The notes beneath the pieces are model-generated. The model saw nothing but the letters and a program-made list of their open reading frames with translations. It ran no database searches and was not told the DNA's origin. Below, piece after piece: positions 34,789 through 47,367 of a DNA stretch of 64,000 bases. Position 1 is the stretch's first letter; each line of letters opens with the position of its first letter. Source of the DNA: Sisyra terminalis (Eukaryota; Arthropoda; Insecta; Neuroptera; Sisyridae). The stretch covers positions 11,470,001-11,534,000 of the forward strand of contig OY292280.1 in the NCBI GenBank assembly GCA_958496175.1. The letters are read 5' to 3'. The position numbers were made by a program, and so were the translations under genes.

Positions 34789-36189
34789 TTAGGGTGGGTC
34801 AAAAAAATCGATTATTTTTTTTTACAAGTGACACGGAAAAATGGGTTGCTAAACACCTTAAAAAAATTCTCACCAAGTATGAGCTCTTAATTTTAATAGG
34901 AAGATCCTCCGCATCGCAGTTTTGTATTTTTTTCTCAGTCCAATAGAAAAAATTCATACCTCATCATTTATCGATTGTAAAGAAAAATGTTCTGAAAGAA
35001 TTTTTTAGGAAATTTAATGCTCTACAAAAAAGGTATTCTATATTTTTTCCGTAAGCCTCACCATTTGAAAGATATTAAGGATTTAATTTTGATTATTTTA
35101 AGACAAATTTCGTTTTTGTTTATGAATTTTATAACTCGATAATAAATGACTCTTATACAATGCGCAATACAAATTTTTGTTGAATATTAACTGCTCTACA
35201 AAAATGGTTTCTTATGTTTTGACGATTAAATTAACCGTTCAAAAGATATTCATCATCAAACTTTCATGTGTACGGATTTTAAAAGTTTTTGATGAGATAT
35301 TCGAATAATTTCAATTTAATTTATAATTTTCATATAAATTTCATTTTTTGTCATTAATATAAGTATTATTTGGGTTTTATTTTCAAAATTTTGAAAATTT
35401 TTCTTCAATTATTCTAAACATTTCATTTTTAATCATTAGAAATCACAATCCTAGGGAAAATTTCTCCTCTAGAGAATTTTTGTTTTGTATTTTATTTCTT
35501 CCGTTTGAATTGTGAACTAGCGATAAATAATATACAATTTATATTTTTTAAATGGAGACAAACATACTTAAGCATAAAGAAAAACTTAAAAAATATTTTG
35601 AAGTTTCTCAGTTGATAACAATTTAAATTCGTGTAAATTTTCTCAAAAATTATAAATTAAATTGAAATTTTTCGAATATCTCATCAAAAACTTTTAAAAC
35701 CCGTACACATGAAAGTTTGATGATGAAAATCTTTGGAAGAGATAATTTAATCGCCAAAACATAAGACACCATTTTTATAGAGCAGTTAATTTCCAATAAA
35801 AATTTGTATTGCGCATTGTACAAGAGTCATTTATTGTCGAGTTATAAAATTCATAAACAAAAATGAAACTTATCTTAAAATAATCAAAATTAAATCCTTA
35901 ATATCTTTCAAATGGTGAGGTCTACGGAAAAAATATAGAATACCTTTTTTGTAGAGCATTAAATTTCCTAAAAAAATCTTTCAGAACATTTTCCTGTACA
36001 ATCGATAAATGATGAGGTATGAATTTTTTTCTATTGGACTGAGAAAAAAATACAAAACTGCGATGCGGAGGATCTTCCTACTAAAATTAAGAGCTCATAC
36101 TTGGTGAGAATTTTTTTAAGGTGTCTAGCAACCCATTTTTTTGTGTCACTTGTAAAAAAAAAATAATCGATTTTTTTGACCCACCCTAA
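34789..36189. repeat. FB2 foldback element, full copy
   Basis: The termini TTAGGGTGGGTCAAAAAAAT and its complement are exact. Arms of ~540 bp (34789-35328 and about 35647-36189) surround a unique ~318-bp centre. TA dinucleotides flank both ends. The arms contain CCTCATCATTTATCGATTGT and GCTCTACAAAAAAGGTATTC. It splits the spacer between hairpin units 6 and 7. Confidence 0.88.
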
Positions 36190-39100
36190 TAAGTACGATA
36201 GTAGCGTATATATCATATGAAAAGTCTATTTTTCTAATAGACTAATAATTAGCAGCTTTAATAGTATTTGGACTCATTAGATGACTTTAGAAGTTAGAGT
36301 ATAGTTTAGGTAACTGACAGCATTATTTTGCAGTTAATGAGTTTGAATTTGGGTGACTAAATCACCCTTATCAAGCATCATGGTTGGCAAAATTTTTAGT
36401 TATTATTTAGTTTATTTAGTCTTGGTCTAGTTTCTAGTGAATAAAACTGAAATAGTCACATACTGAACAGTTTTCAGACGATAAATTTTAGTAATGAACC
36501 ATAGCTAAAAAAATTTTGGTCATACAATAACTAAATTTTCCAGAATAATTCTAAATCATAATTTTTAGTAAAAGTTTCCTGTAAAGTTTTTGATACCCAC
36601 TTAGCCAATTTTATAGTCAAAGTATAGATTTGAAATGGTATAGTTTAGCTTTAATTAGGGATAATTAGTTAGTTAAATTAGAGAGTATTTTCACTGCTTA
36701 TTAGTTATAGTAGTAATATATTTCGCATTATAATTTTGCAGTTAGTGAGTTTGAGTTTGGGCTACTAAGGTACCCTCATCAAACATCACGGTTTTGCAAA
36801 AGTTTTAGTTATTAAGGAAGTTATTTTAAAGAATTTACTAAAGCTAATTAGGTCATAATTAGTACTAAGAGTTTATGTGTTTTTCAAAAATTCGGTTTCT
36901 TAGAAAAATTTTCTATTAAACTGTACATTTACAACTATGTAGGTTACTAGACTGATAATTGACCTAATTATTAAAGGAGTATAATTTTGCGATTAATGAG
37001 TTTGAATTTGGGTGACTAAGTTACCCTTATCAAACATCATGGTTATGCAAAATTTTTAGTTATAATTTAGTTAATAAAATTTCAAGGCTTAGTTTAGTTT
37101 CTAGACAGCACTAAAAGAGGGCTAATTAGTATAAATCATAGTTTTGGATCAGTAAAAGTTAATTAGTTAGATTTTAGTAAGAAATATGGTTAAAATATCT
37201 GCTTAAAGAGTTTTCTTAAAAACCAGTTAATTATTAAAGCTTTCTACAGAAATATAAATTAAGTAGATTAATAGTTATTTCACTAATTTGCCTATTTTAG
37301 TTAAGTAGCAATTTATTAGGGTTCTACGTTTTGCAGTTAGTGAGTTTGATTTTGGGTAACTATGTTGCCCTTATCATTCATCACGGTTTTAGCAAAACTT
37401 TTAGCTATAATTTAGTAAGATTTAGTATAGTTTTTAGTCATTTTTAGTCTAGTTCTTTTGATTCTTTTTAGTTTTGCTAAGCTAAAAAGAATTTTAGATT
37501 ACGGCATTAAAATATATTAAATTAGCAATAATTATTAACTAAGTTTATAAAAGAACAACTCTGATATTAGTAAACTAGTTGATTTCAAACGTTAGGGTAT
37601 AATTTTGTCAAAAGGGGGCACAATTTTGTGATTAATGAGTTTGAATTTGAGTTACTAAGGTACTCTTACCAAACATCATGGTTATGCAAAATTTTTAGTT
37701 ATAATTTAGTTGATAAGATTTCAAGGCTTAGTTTAGTTTCTAGACAGCAATAAAAGAGGGCTAATTAGTATAAATTATAGTTTTGGATCAGTAAAAGTAA
37801 ATTAGTTAGATTTTAGTAAAAAATATGGTTAAAATATCTGTTTATAGAGTTTTTTTTAAGAAACTAGTTAATTATTCAAGGTTTCTATAAAAATATTAAA
37901 TAAGTAGATTAATAGTCATTTGACTAATTTGCCTATTTTAGTTAAGTAGCAATATATTAAGGTTCTACGTTTTGCAGTTAGTGACTTTGATTTTGGGTCA
38001 CTATGTTACCTCTTTCAAACATCACGGTTTTTGCAAAAATTTTAGCAATAATTTAGTTTATAAATTTTAAGTATAGTTTTTAGTCAATTTTAGTTTAGTT
38101 CTTTTGATTTCTTTTAGTTTTGCGTAGCGAAATAGGATCACAGATTACTGTATTTAAGTAGCTTAATGTATCAATAATTATTAATTAAGTTAGTTAAAGG
38201 AATAACTATGATACTTGTTTACTATTATACAAGTTGTTCGTATATCTCAGAAATAGTTTTAGTCAATTAGGTACTACTAAGAAATATAGTTAGAAAATCA
38301 ATTTATAGATGATTTTTTATAGTTTAGTTCACTATTTAAGCTTTCAATAGAAACAATGAACTAATTGATTAATTGTTACTTGACTAATATGCCTATTTTA
38401 GTTTAGTAGCAATTTATTAAGGTTCTATGTTTTGCAGTTAGTGAGTTTGATTTTGGATAACTATGTTTCCCTTATCATTCATCACGGTTTTTGCAAAACT
38501 TTTAGCTATAATTTAGTTTAATAAGTTTTAGTATAGTTTTTAGTCAGTTTTAGTTTAGTTCTTTTAATTCTTTTTAGTTTTACTTAGCCAAAAATGGATT
38601 AGATTATGGCATTAAAATAGATAAAATTAGCAATAATTATTAATTAAGTTTATTAAAAGTATAACTCTGATATTAGTATACTAGTTGATTTCAAATGTTA
38701 GGGTATAATTTTGTCAAAAGGGCCACAATTTTTCGATTAATGAGTTTGAATTTGGGTGACTAAGTTTCCTATATCCAACATCATGGTTATGCAAAATTTT
38801 TAGTTATAGATTAGTCAAAAAGGTTTACAGATTAAGTTTAGTTTTTAATTAGCCATAAATGTGAGCTAAACTCCAAAAATCATAGTTTTCATAAAAGAAA
38901 GCTTTGACATATCACAGTAGATTTCTGATAATAGATTATGTTAGTATAAAGAAAAATAGTATAAGTTAATTAGGTTTTTACTAGAAAAATTATTGTAAGA
39001 CGCACTAATATGATAATTTTGCTTTTAATGAGTTTGAATTTGGGTGACTAAGTTTCCCTCATCAAACATCATGGTTATGCAAAATTAATAGTTATAATTT

Positions 39101-42100
39101 AGTTAAAAAAGTTTTATAGGTTATATATAGTTTCTAGAGAGTTATAAAAGTATATTATATTATATTATATAATCAGTATAAATCATAGTTTTCAATCAAT
39201 AATAGTTAATCCGTTAGAATTCGTGTCTGACCAAATTTAGCATTTACGGCCGAAACCGAAAACTCGGTCGGACATTAGTTAGCATTAATATTGAAAATTG
39301 CAGCTATATATTTTCTATAATTCCATTAATTTCTTGTTTGTTACACATCTGCCAACTTTCCCGGATTTAGATCCCAGATAAAACTTTAAAAATAGAAGAA
39401 ATTATTCAGGTTTTTATAAGAACCATAGTTAGAAAATTAGTTTAGCTAAATTTTGATTTATTAGCACATTTGTGGTTCTCTGATAATATTGCAGTTAGTG
39501 AGTTTAAAACAGGATACCCAAGATATCCTTATTAACATCATGGTTTGCCAAATTTTAGGTTTTTTAGTTAAAAGTCTATGATTAATTTATAATATTTACC
39601 ACAAAATAAGGAGTTTTTTTTTAAAGTTGCTACCCAATTAGGCATTATTCAGCGTTACCCGTAGATCTCAGAAATAGTTATAGTTAATTAGGTTCTACTA
39701 TGAAATATAGTTAGAAAATCAATTTATAGATTAATATTTATAGTTTAGTTCACTAGTTAAGCTTTCAAAAGAAACTATAAATTAATAGATTAATTGTTAC
39801 TAGACTAATTTTAGTTTAGTAACAATTTATTAAGGTTCTACGTTTTGCAGTTAGTGAGTTTGATTTTGGGTAACTATGTTATCCTTTTCCAACATCACGG
39901 TTTTAGCAAAACTTATAGCTATAATTTAGTTTACCAAGTTTTAGTATAACTTTTAGTCAATTTTAGTCTAGTTCTGTTGATACTTTTTAGTTTTGCCTAG
40001 CAAAAAAGGATTTTAGATTATGACCTTAAAATAGCTTAAATTAGCAATACTTATTAATTAAGTTTATTAAAAGTATAACTCTGATATTAGTAGACTAATT
40101 GGTTTCAAACGTTAGGGTATAATTTTGGTGAAAGGGGCACAATTTTGCGATTAATGAGTTTGAATTTGGGTGACTAAGTTACCCATATCAAACATCATGG
40201 TTATGCAAAATTTTTAGTTATAATTTAGTTGATAGGATTTAAGGGTTTAGTTTAGTTTCTAGTGTGCAATAAAAGAGGGCTAATTAGTATCAATAATAGT
40301 TTTAGATCAATGAAAGTAAATCAGTTAGATTTTAGTAAGAAATATGCTTAAAATATTTGGTTATAGATTTTTTTTTAAAAACTAGTTAATTATACTAGCT
40401 TTCTCCAGAAATATTAAATAAGTAGATTAATAGTTATTTGACTAATTTGCCTATTTTAGTTGAGTAGCAATTTATTAAGGTTCTATGTTTTGCAGTTAGT
40501 GAGTTTGATTTTGGGTAACTATGGTACCCTTATCATTCATCACGGTTTTTGCAAAACTTTTAGCTATAATTTAGTTATAAATTTTTAGTATAGTTTTTGT
40601 CAATTCAAGTCTAGTTCTGCTGATACTTTTTAGTCTTGCTTAGCAAAAAACGATTTTAGATTATGACCTTAAAATAGCTTTAATTAGTAATAGTTATTAA
40701 TTAAGTTTATTAAAAGTATAACTTTGATATTAGTATTCTAGTTGATTTCAAACTTTAAGGTATAATTTTGGCGAGAGGGGCACAATTTTGTGATTAATGA
40801 GTTTGAATTTGGGTGACTAAGTTACCTTTATCAAACATCATGGTTATGCAAAATTAGTAGCTATAATTTAGTTTATAAATTTTTAGTATAGTTTTTAGTC
40901 AATTTTAGGTTATTTCTTTTGATTTTTTTTAGTTTTGCGTTGCGAAATAGGAGCTCAGATTACTATATAAAAGTAGCTTAATTTATCAATAATTATTAAT
41001 TAAGTTAGTTAAAGGAATAACTATGATACTTGTTTACTATTATACAAGTTGTTCGTATATCTCAGAAATAGTTTTAGTCAATTAGGATCTACTAAGAAAT
41101 ATAGTTAGAAAATCAATTTGTGGATTAATTTTTATAGTTTAGTTCACTAATTAAGCTTTCAATAGAAACAATGACCTAATAGATTAATTGTTACTTGACT
41201 AATACGCCTATTTTAGTTTAGTAGCAATTTATTAAGGTTCTATGTTTTGCAGTTAGTGAGTTTGATTTTGGGTAACTATGGTACCCTTATCATTCATCAC
41301 GGTTTTTGCAAAACTTTTAGCTATAATTTAGTTTAATAAGTATTAGTATAGTTTTTAGTCGTTTTTAGTCCAGTTCTTTTGATTCTTTTTTGTTTTGTTT
41401 AGCCAAAAAGGATTTTAGATTATGGCATTAAAATATATTAAATTAGCAATAATTATTAATTAAGTTTAATAAAAGTATAACTCTGATATTAGTATACTAA
41501 TTGGTTTCAAAGGTTAGGGTATAATTTTGGTGAAAGGGGCACAATTTTGCGATTAATGAGTTTGAATTTGGGTTCATAATTTACCCATATCAAACATCAT
41601 GGCTATGCAAAATTTTTAGTTATAGATTAGTCCAAAAGGTTTACAGATTAAGTTTAGTTTTAGGTTTTAGGTTATTCGGTTTTTACTTGAAATATTATTA
41701 TAAGACGCACTAATATGATAATTTTGCTTTTAATGAGTTTGAATTTGGGTGACTAAGTTACCCATATCAAACATCATGGTTATGCAAAATTAGTAGGCAT
41801 AATTTAGTTTATAAGATATAAGGACAATTTAAAGATTTGCTTAGTAAAATTAAATCCTTGACTATAGTTTAAAAGTAGCTGTATTTTATTATTAGTTATA
41901 ATTTAGTTAATTGGAAATACAACAATGATATTAGTATATCTTAAGTATGCTAACATTTGATTGTTTTTTTCTAAATCATAGTTTCTATTGAACTATTGAC
42001 TTACAGCAGAATAGTTTTTGGACTAATTTTCCAGTAGATTTCTGAAGTTAGGGCATAGTTAAGAAGAAAGGGAAAAATTTTGCTGTTTAATGAGTTTGAA

Positions 42101-42589
42101 TTTGGGTGACTAAATTATCCTCTTCAAACATCATGGTTATGCAAAATTTCTAGTTATAAGTTAGTTTATAAGGTTTTAGTCAATGAAAAGAAAACTTATT
42201 ACATACTCAATAGTTTTCTATCGATAAGAAATATTAGTGATCATTGATAATGGAAAACCGTAAGAGGTGATATATCATAAGTCCAGAAATGGCTACTTTT
42301 TAAAACTTTTCAATCTCAGTTACCTTTTTTTTATGTTTTGCAAACAGATCTCAGATTATAGTTATAAATTTGTATAATTCTCTTGTTATCATTAATTGAA
42401 AGTATGGCGATAATTTAGTTCATTAGTCAAACTATCTTTTAAACTGTATATACACAGCTTAAAAGTTAGTTGACTAATTTACTAATTTTAGTTTAGTAGT
42501 GATTTATAACGATTCTTCGTTTTGCAGTTAGTGAGTTTGATTTTGGATAACAAAGTTACCAATATCAAACATCACGGTTTTTTGCAAAA

Positions 42590-42969
42590 TTTAGTTAGTA
42601 AGTAGTAGTGGTCCAATTGTGGTTCATCTATTAAAGTTTTGGATCTGAAATTTAGTTTATCTTGGATTATCCCGTTATCACTTGCAATAAATTTCCATAA
42701 TCCTAAAGTTTCCATTATCATTTAGTGAATGGAATTTTAAGGCTCATACCTAAATCCTACTTTTTGGAAGTTTTCTTTATACGTAATAGATCATTGATTT
42801 CATCTACTTGAAAATTTGTTTATTTAAATATTTAAGTTCTTTGATTCCTCCGAAATACCAAATTTTAGTTCGGTATACCTCTCATTTTGTAGAAGTTCGC
42901 ACAAACTAGCGCTTATCGGCACTCCATTTCCACCTGTTGTTTTTAGTTACCATGAAAACTATACCTATT
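42590..42969. other. Unique-looking spacer after the A/B array
   Basis: The hairpin motif stops after 42589 and the TTAGT density drops. No coding or repeat structure is recognised before FB7 begins. Confidence 0.35.
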
Positions 42970-44358
42970 AGTCTAGGATCCCACTGCAGAAAAATGTAGT
43001 GATCAAGTATATGCTAAAAACCTAATTTTTACGCATATTTATCATCAGGAGAATAAATATCTACTAGATTGCCTATCAAAATGTGGCCGCTAGTATTTTT
43101 AATTAAATTATTTTTAATTGATTTTTCGCAAAAATTTAATTGATTTGTTTTTAAAATAAAATATCGTCCACTTCACAACAATATATATAAAGACTTTAGA
43201 AAGTCAGGGTTGCCGTTGCGCACTTGACCTCACCTCTGCCCAGCCAGGTGTAAACAGGTATGGTTTTGGGACCTTTTTACGTTCATAACGTGCATTTATG
43301 ATTTATATATCAAATTAAAGCTAATTTTTTTCTCATTATTATGATATACGGTTGCCTAATTAAATCTGGCCGCAAATAAGGGTTCTGGCTACAATAAAAT
43401 AAATAACTTCGCTTCAAATTGTATTAAAAAAAGTTTTAAGAGTACCACCGGAGACAAAAAATCAATAATTAAAATGGAATGAGATATTTTTGGACATCTG
43501 TTGGTAATTGCTATTAATCAAAAAGTTGACATTGGGTACTGTCTGTCATTCCCTCTAGCGCCTCTACCTTCTGCACTATTCCACTGGCCAGGCGACATGA
43601 TGAAGACGGACAAGTCAACTCTAAGTAAACAATTGACAGCCAAAATTCCACCAGCTAATCTCGGACATGTCGGCATAGAAATCATTGATGGTTTCTATTA
43701 TTTATATCAAATTGGATCTACTTTGCCACAAACATTTGGAAAAGTAGCAGAATCGATATTGATAAAACTCTTTCAAAAAATACTCCGGAAGTACTTGAGT
43801 AGTTGAAAACACTAGCATCCGACGCATGCGTAATGACTTTAAAACGTCGTACAGCTGCCAATCGCTGTCCTCGTCTGACTGGTTAAATCAGGCTAGCTCT
43901 CTTTCCCTGTTTTTTTTAATATTTACCATCTTTAGCAGCCGCCAACCCTTATTTGCGGCCAGATTTAATTAGGCAACCGTATATCATAATAATGAGAAAA
44001 AAATTAGCTTTAATTTGTTATATAAATCATAAATGCACGTTATGAACGTAAAAAGGGCCCAAAATCATACCTGTTTACACCTGGCTGGGCAGAGGTGAGG
44101 TCAAGTGCGCAACGGCAACCCTGACTTTCTAAAGTCTTTATATATATTGTTGTGAAGTGGACGATATTTTATTTTAAAAACAAATCTTTTAAATTTTTGC
44201 GAAAAATCAATTAAAAATAATTTAATTTAAAATACTAGCGGCCACATTTTGATAGGCAACCTAGAAGATATTTATTCTCCTTATGATAAATATGCGTAAA
44301 AATTAGGTTTTTAGCATATACTTGATCACTACACTTTTCTGCAGTGGGATCCTAGACT
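42970..44358. repeat. FB7 foldback carrying a captured coding fragment
   Basis: ~415-bp arms (42970-43384 and 43944-44358) are near-perfect inverted copies. They start AGTCTAGGATCCCACTGCAG and contain CTCTGCCCAGCCAGGTGTAA and AAATCTGGCCGCAAATAAGG. The ~560-bp centre is single-copy and holds the open frame at 43501-43806. Target duplications are unclear. The arms differ from the TTAGGGTG group and lack the GTAGAGC motif. Confidence 0.88.
43501..43806 (+). pseudogene. Fragment of a conserved animal protein of unknown function inside FB7
   Basis: The open frame gives about 101 residues ending at TGA. It shows an ordered set of features that I recognise from a widespread group of uncharacterised animal proteins: a SFPLAPLPSALFHWPGD block, KTDKSTLSKQL, then EIIDGFYYLYQI and LPQTFGKVAESILIKLF. 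There is no ATG before residue 33, and the sequence runs into a stop where family members would continue. It is therefore a partial copy, not a complete gene. Composition is less AT-biased than the flanks. Position between the two arms suggests capture of host or transposon coding DNA by the foldback, or that FB7 is a deletion derivative of an element encoding this protein. The function of the family is unknown to me. Confidence 0.55.
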
Positions 44359-46315
44359 ATATGTAGATGGCGCTTCATACGCTATACTAGATTGATTTTA
44401 GATCATTCTTATTTCAGTTTAACCTCTGATATTTGGTCTATCCACTTATACATATCAACTATAACAAATTTATAAAATCCAGATCTCATTCCAGTGAAAA
44501 GTTACCTAACAATTATAATTTAAGTGACCCAATAGCTTTTCCGATGCCCTTATCAGTGCTAGATCCTTCCAGTTCAATTACAGATTATCTTTATGCAAAA
44601 TTTTTCTCCATTTGTATCTTATAAAATTTTACAAAATCGAAAATCCATTAAATTATATGTGTTCACCTTCTTTATTCATCCATTGCTAATATAATGGTAC
44701 ATGAGGGTACAAATTTAGTAAATTTTGTTTTATCTGGTAATTGCACATGGCTTTTGATTTTCTTTTATCAAAGGTCCAAATTGATTCGTTATCGCTTAGT
44801 TAAAGTTTTTAACAAAATAATTGATTATTTTAGTCGTTCTAGAATTGCGATTGTAGCTATATTCAGATTGGTGGAAAAAAAAATTTTTGTACACTTAAAT
44901 TACCTTAGGTTGCTTAATCTTGCTAATTTAGTATATTCTAAGCGATTTGATTTAGTCATTTCTATCAACTATGATCTTAAACGATTCTCGAGTTCACTTT
45001 CTTACATATCCTAGTAATAATGTAATTACTAATTGAATTATGGGTGTAACTAAATATAATGCTTTTTGTATTTACGGCAATACTAATAATCACTAATTTT
45101 TATAATGTTTCTCCGTTTTTTTTTTCAATTGTAGATAAAGAAGTTCATTGAAACTTAGCAGAAAATTTTCAAGATTTAGGAGTTATAATTTTTGTATGTG
45201 TATTAGATTGGTCACTTGAAACCTAATTATTTGCTGTCCATGATCAATGTTTGGAGTGCTAACTTTAGTATGAGCAAATAAATAGCATTAATTTCGAATA
45301 ATTAATACACCAGAGTAAAGCCAATGAAACTAATTTAGTTCAAAGATTATGGAGATATAATACACTGTTATTTATCGGGTCCCCGGTTTCGGCCGGAAAA
45401 ACGAATTTTGGTCGGACCCTGTACATTATTTTAAAACTGAGATAATCTTTCCTTTCGATTATTTTTTTTACCAGTGTTGTTTTAGTAAGTACTAAATTTT
45501 CACTCACTTATGTTTTCGACAATAACTTTCAGTATTTAAGTTTTCCATGATTTAGTATTCCGTTTTTAATTTTCTTCTAACTAAAATTTAGTACGACTAA
45601 AATTTAGTCGTTTGATCCAATAGATTTCCCGATATAATTTCGTGGGAATTGATTTTCTTGTGACGCATCATGGTAAGACTTGGGTGGGAGGATGGGTTTT
45701 CGGCCTACTAAATTAGTCACCACCAGTTTCGGCTTTTCAAAATTTTTTCCAAGCCAACTAAAACTTCAAATTCATACTACTAAATATTTTAAAAGGATTC
45801 TAACAGCAGCTGAATTTTACTAATTAAGTAGAAAGCGACTAAATTAGTAAATCTGACACCTGTTGGAACAGGAAGTGAGTGTAAATCTAGATTCTACTAA
45901 AAATTGATCGTTATAATAGAAATCTTTGATTTCAAACGGCTTTTATGATCTCATAAAAAAAATAACTTAACATTTATAAATTCAGTTTACTGTTAAATTT
46001 AGTTTTCCTGGTTCTCATCTCTATCTATTTTTTTTTTCAAATAGTTAGCAGTTCAATTTAAATCCTTTCCCAACATATTTTCGAGGAAAATATGCTTGAT
46101 TTTATATCACCCATCTCTTTAGGATTGTACTATACTTAAATGGTGACCTTTCGTAATGGTGTATCTTCTTATTTTTATATATAATCATGAGTTAAAAATT
46201 AGTAGTTTTTTTGGGGTTAGTATTAAGGGGGTTCCAATCTTTAGTCCTAGCTTAGCCTCTCTTTCTTGAATTTGATAGTATTATAGAATTAGGTTAGTAT
46301 CACAGATAGTTGGGG
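44359..46315. other. TTAGT-rich DNA without recognised hairpins
   Basis: Continues the AT/TTAGT-rich domain. The word CGGGTCCCCGGTTTCGGCCG lies at 45376, with GGTCGGACCC following. Open frames at 44433-44624 and 44694-45014 have no domain and appear accidental. Confidence 0.35.
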
Positions 46316-47367
46316 TTAGGGTGCGTTTTTTAATTCGTTTTTCGATTTACTAAAAACGTATTCTTAATTGATCTATCTAATAGGTTAGTTTTCTTACCGA
46401 CGCACATATTCTAGCAAATAATTAGTCATCGTTAAGGGTTCGTTTTTAGTCATTTATTGACTAATTTATCTTGTGGATACGTATTCTTTGTATAGCTACT
46501 TAAAGTCAGGTATTCTTGTATATAGTTAAAAATAGTTAGTATTAAATATGTTAATCCATAGATTAGTCGCTTTTTGGGTTTGGTCTTAAGTCGTGTCCCT
46601 ACTGCACGATTTAAGCCATACGCATCGGGGTTTATGGTATTAATTAGTTTTATTAATTAACCACTCTCATTACTTATAATAAGTATTAGGTTAAGTACTT
46701 TTTGGGCTTAGGTTTAAGTCGAGTCACCTCGGTACCGACTTAATTTAGCACATTGGGGTTCTAGTTTTTAAGATTAGTTTTAGTAGAACAAACCAAAAAA
46801 AAAATGAAAGACAATAACGAGAAATTAGTAAAATAATTAGTAACCTATAGATAAAATTAGTTTAGTAACAATAGCTTTAAGGGAAACATATATTTCCAGC
46901 GATTCTACTATTAAGGTTAGTGGTATCCAATAGGGACACATAAATATATAATTTAGTAACGATAGCTGATACTTGATATATGTTTTCTTAGCCATTTGGT
47001 TTATTTGTCACCAGAAATCATATTTCCAGAATTTATTAATCAAAATATAGTTTTATTCAGTAGTATATATCGTTAGGTTAAGTGCTTTTTGGGTTTAGGT
47101 TTAAGTCGAGTCACCTCTGTACCGACTTAATTTAGCGCAATGGGGTTCTAGTTTATAAGGATAATTAGTATTTATATATTTAGAGCAGATATATCTTAAA
47201 AAAAAACTTTAAAAAAAGTGGGAAATCATAAGGAATTAGTTAGTAAAATTAGTCGAAAGTAATATGGTATAAGTAGTAATAAAGAAATACTAGTTAGAAG
47301 AATAGTATGTAGATGTATATAGATGAAAATAAAAAAGGATGCGTTTTTTAAAAAAGCATTAAATTGT

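Larger units (their letters stand above)
31367..42589 (+). repeat. Array of 25 homologous ~68-bp hairpins (family A/B)
   Basis: Each unit is an imperfect inverted repeat. Outer TTTTGC/GCAAAA, then TGA-GTTTGA paired with TCAAAC-A-TCA, and a GGGTAAC/GTTACCC tip with a 3-base loop. All lie in the same orientation. Starts: 31367(A), 31714(B), 32374(A), 33509(B), 33979(A), 34500(A), 36326(B), 36734(A), 36985(B), 37329(A), 37624(B), 37970(A), 38430(A), 38729(B), 39017(B), 39488(mixed), 39843(A), 40143(B), 40488(A), 40786(B), 41245(A), 41545(B), 41722(B), 42078(B), 42520(A). Type A has GTGA opposite TCACGG; type B has ATGA opposite TCATGG; both sides change together in 24 of 25 units. Spacers (mostly 250-460 bp between starts) are TTAGT-rich and related to each other, with an A-B dimer of about 645 bp from ~37 kb on. 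Hairpins are much better conserved than spacers. No open frame runs through them. A structured-RNA cluster or a hairpin satellite are both possible. Confidence 0.9.

Noticed and set aside
31367..42589. Regularly spaced repeats resembling a CRISPR array
   Set aside because: The repeats are ~68 bp, the spacers are 110-450 bp, AT-rich and related to each other, and the context is an animal genome full of SINEs and LINEs. No cas-like gene is present.
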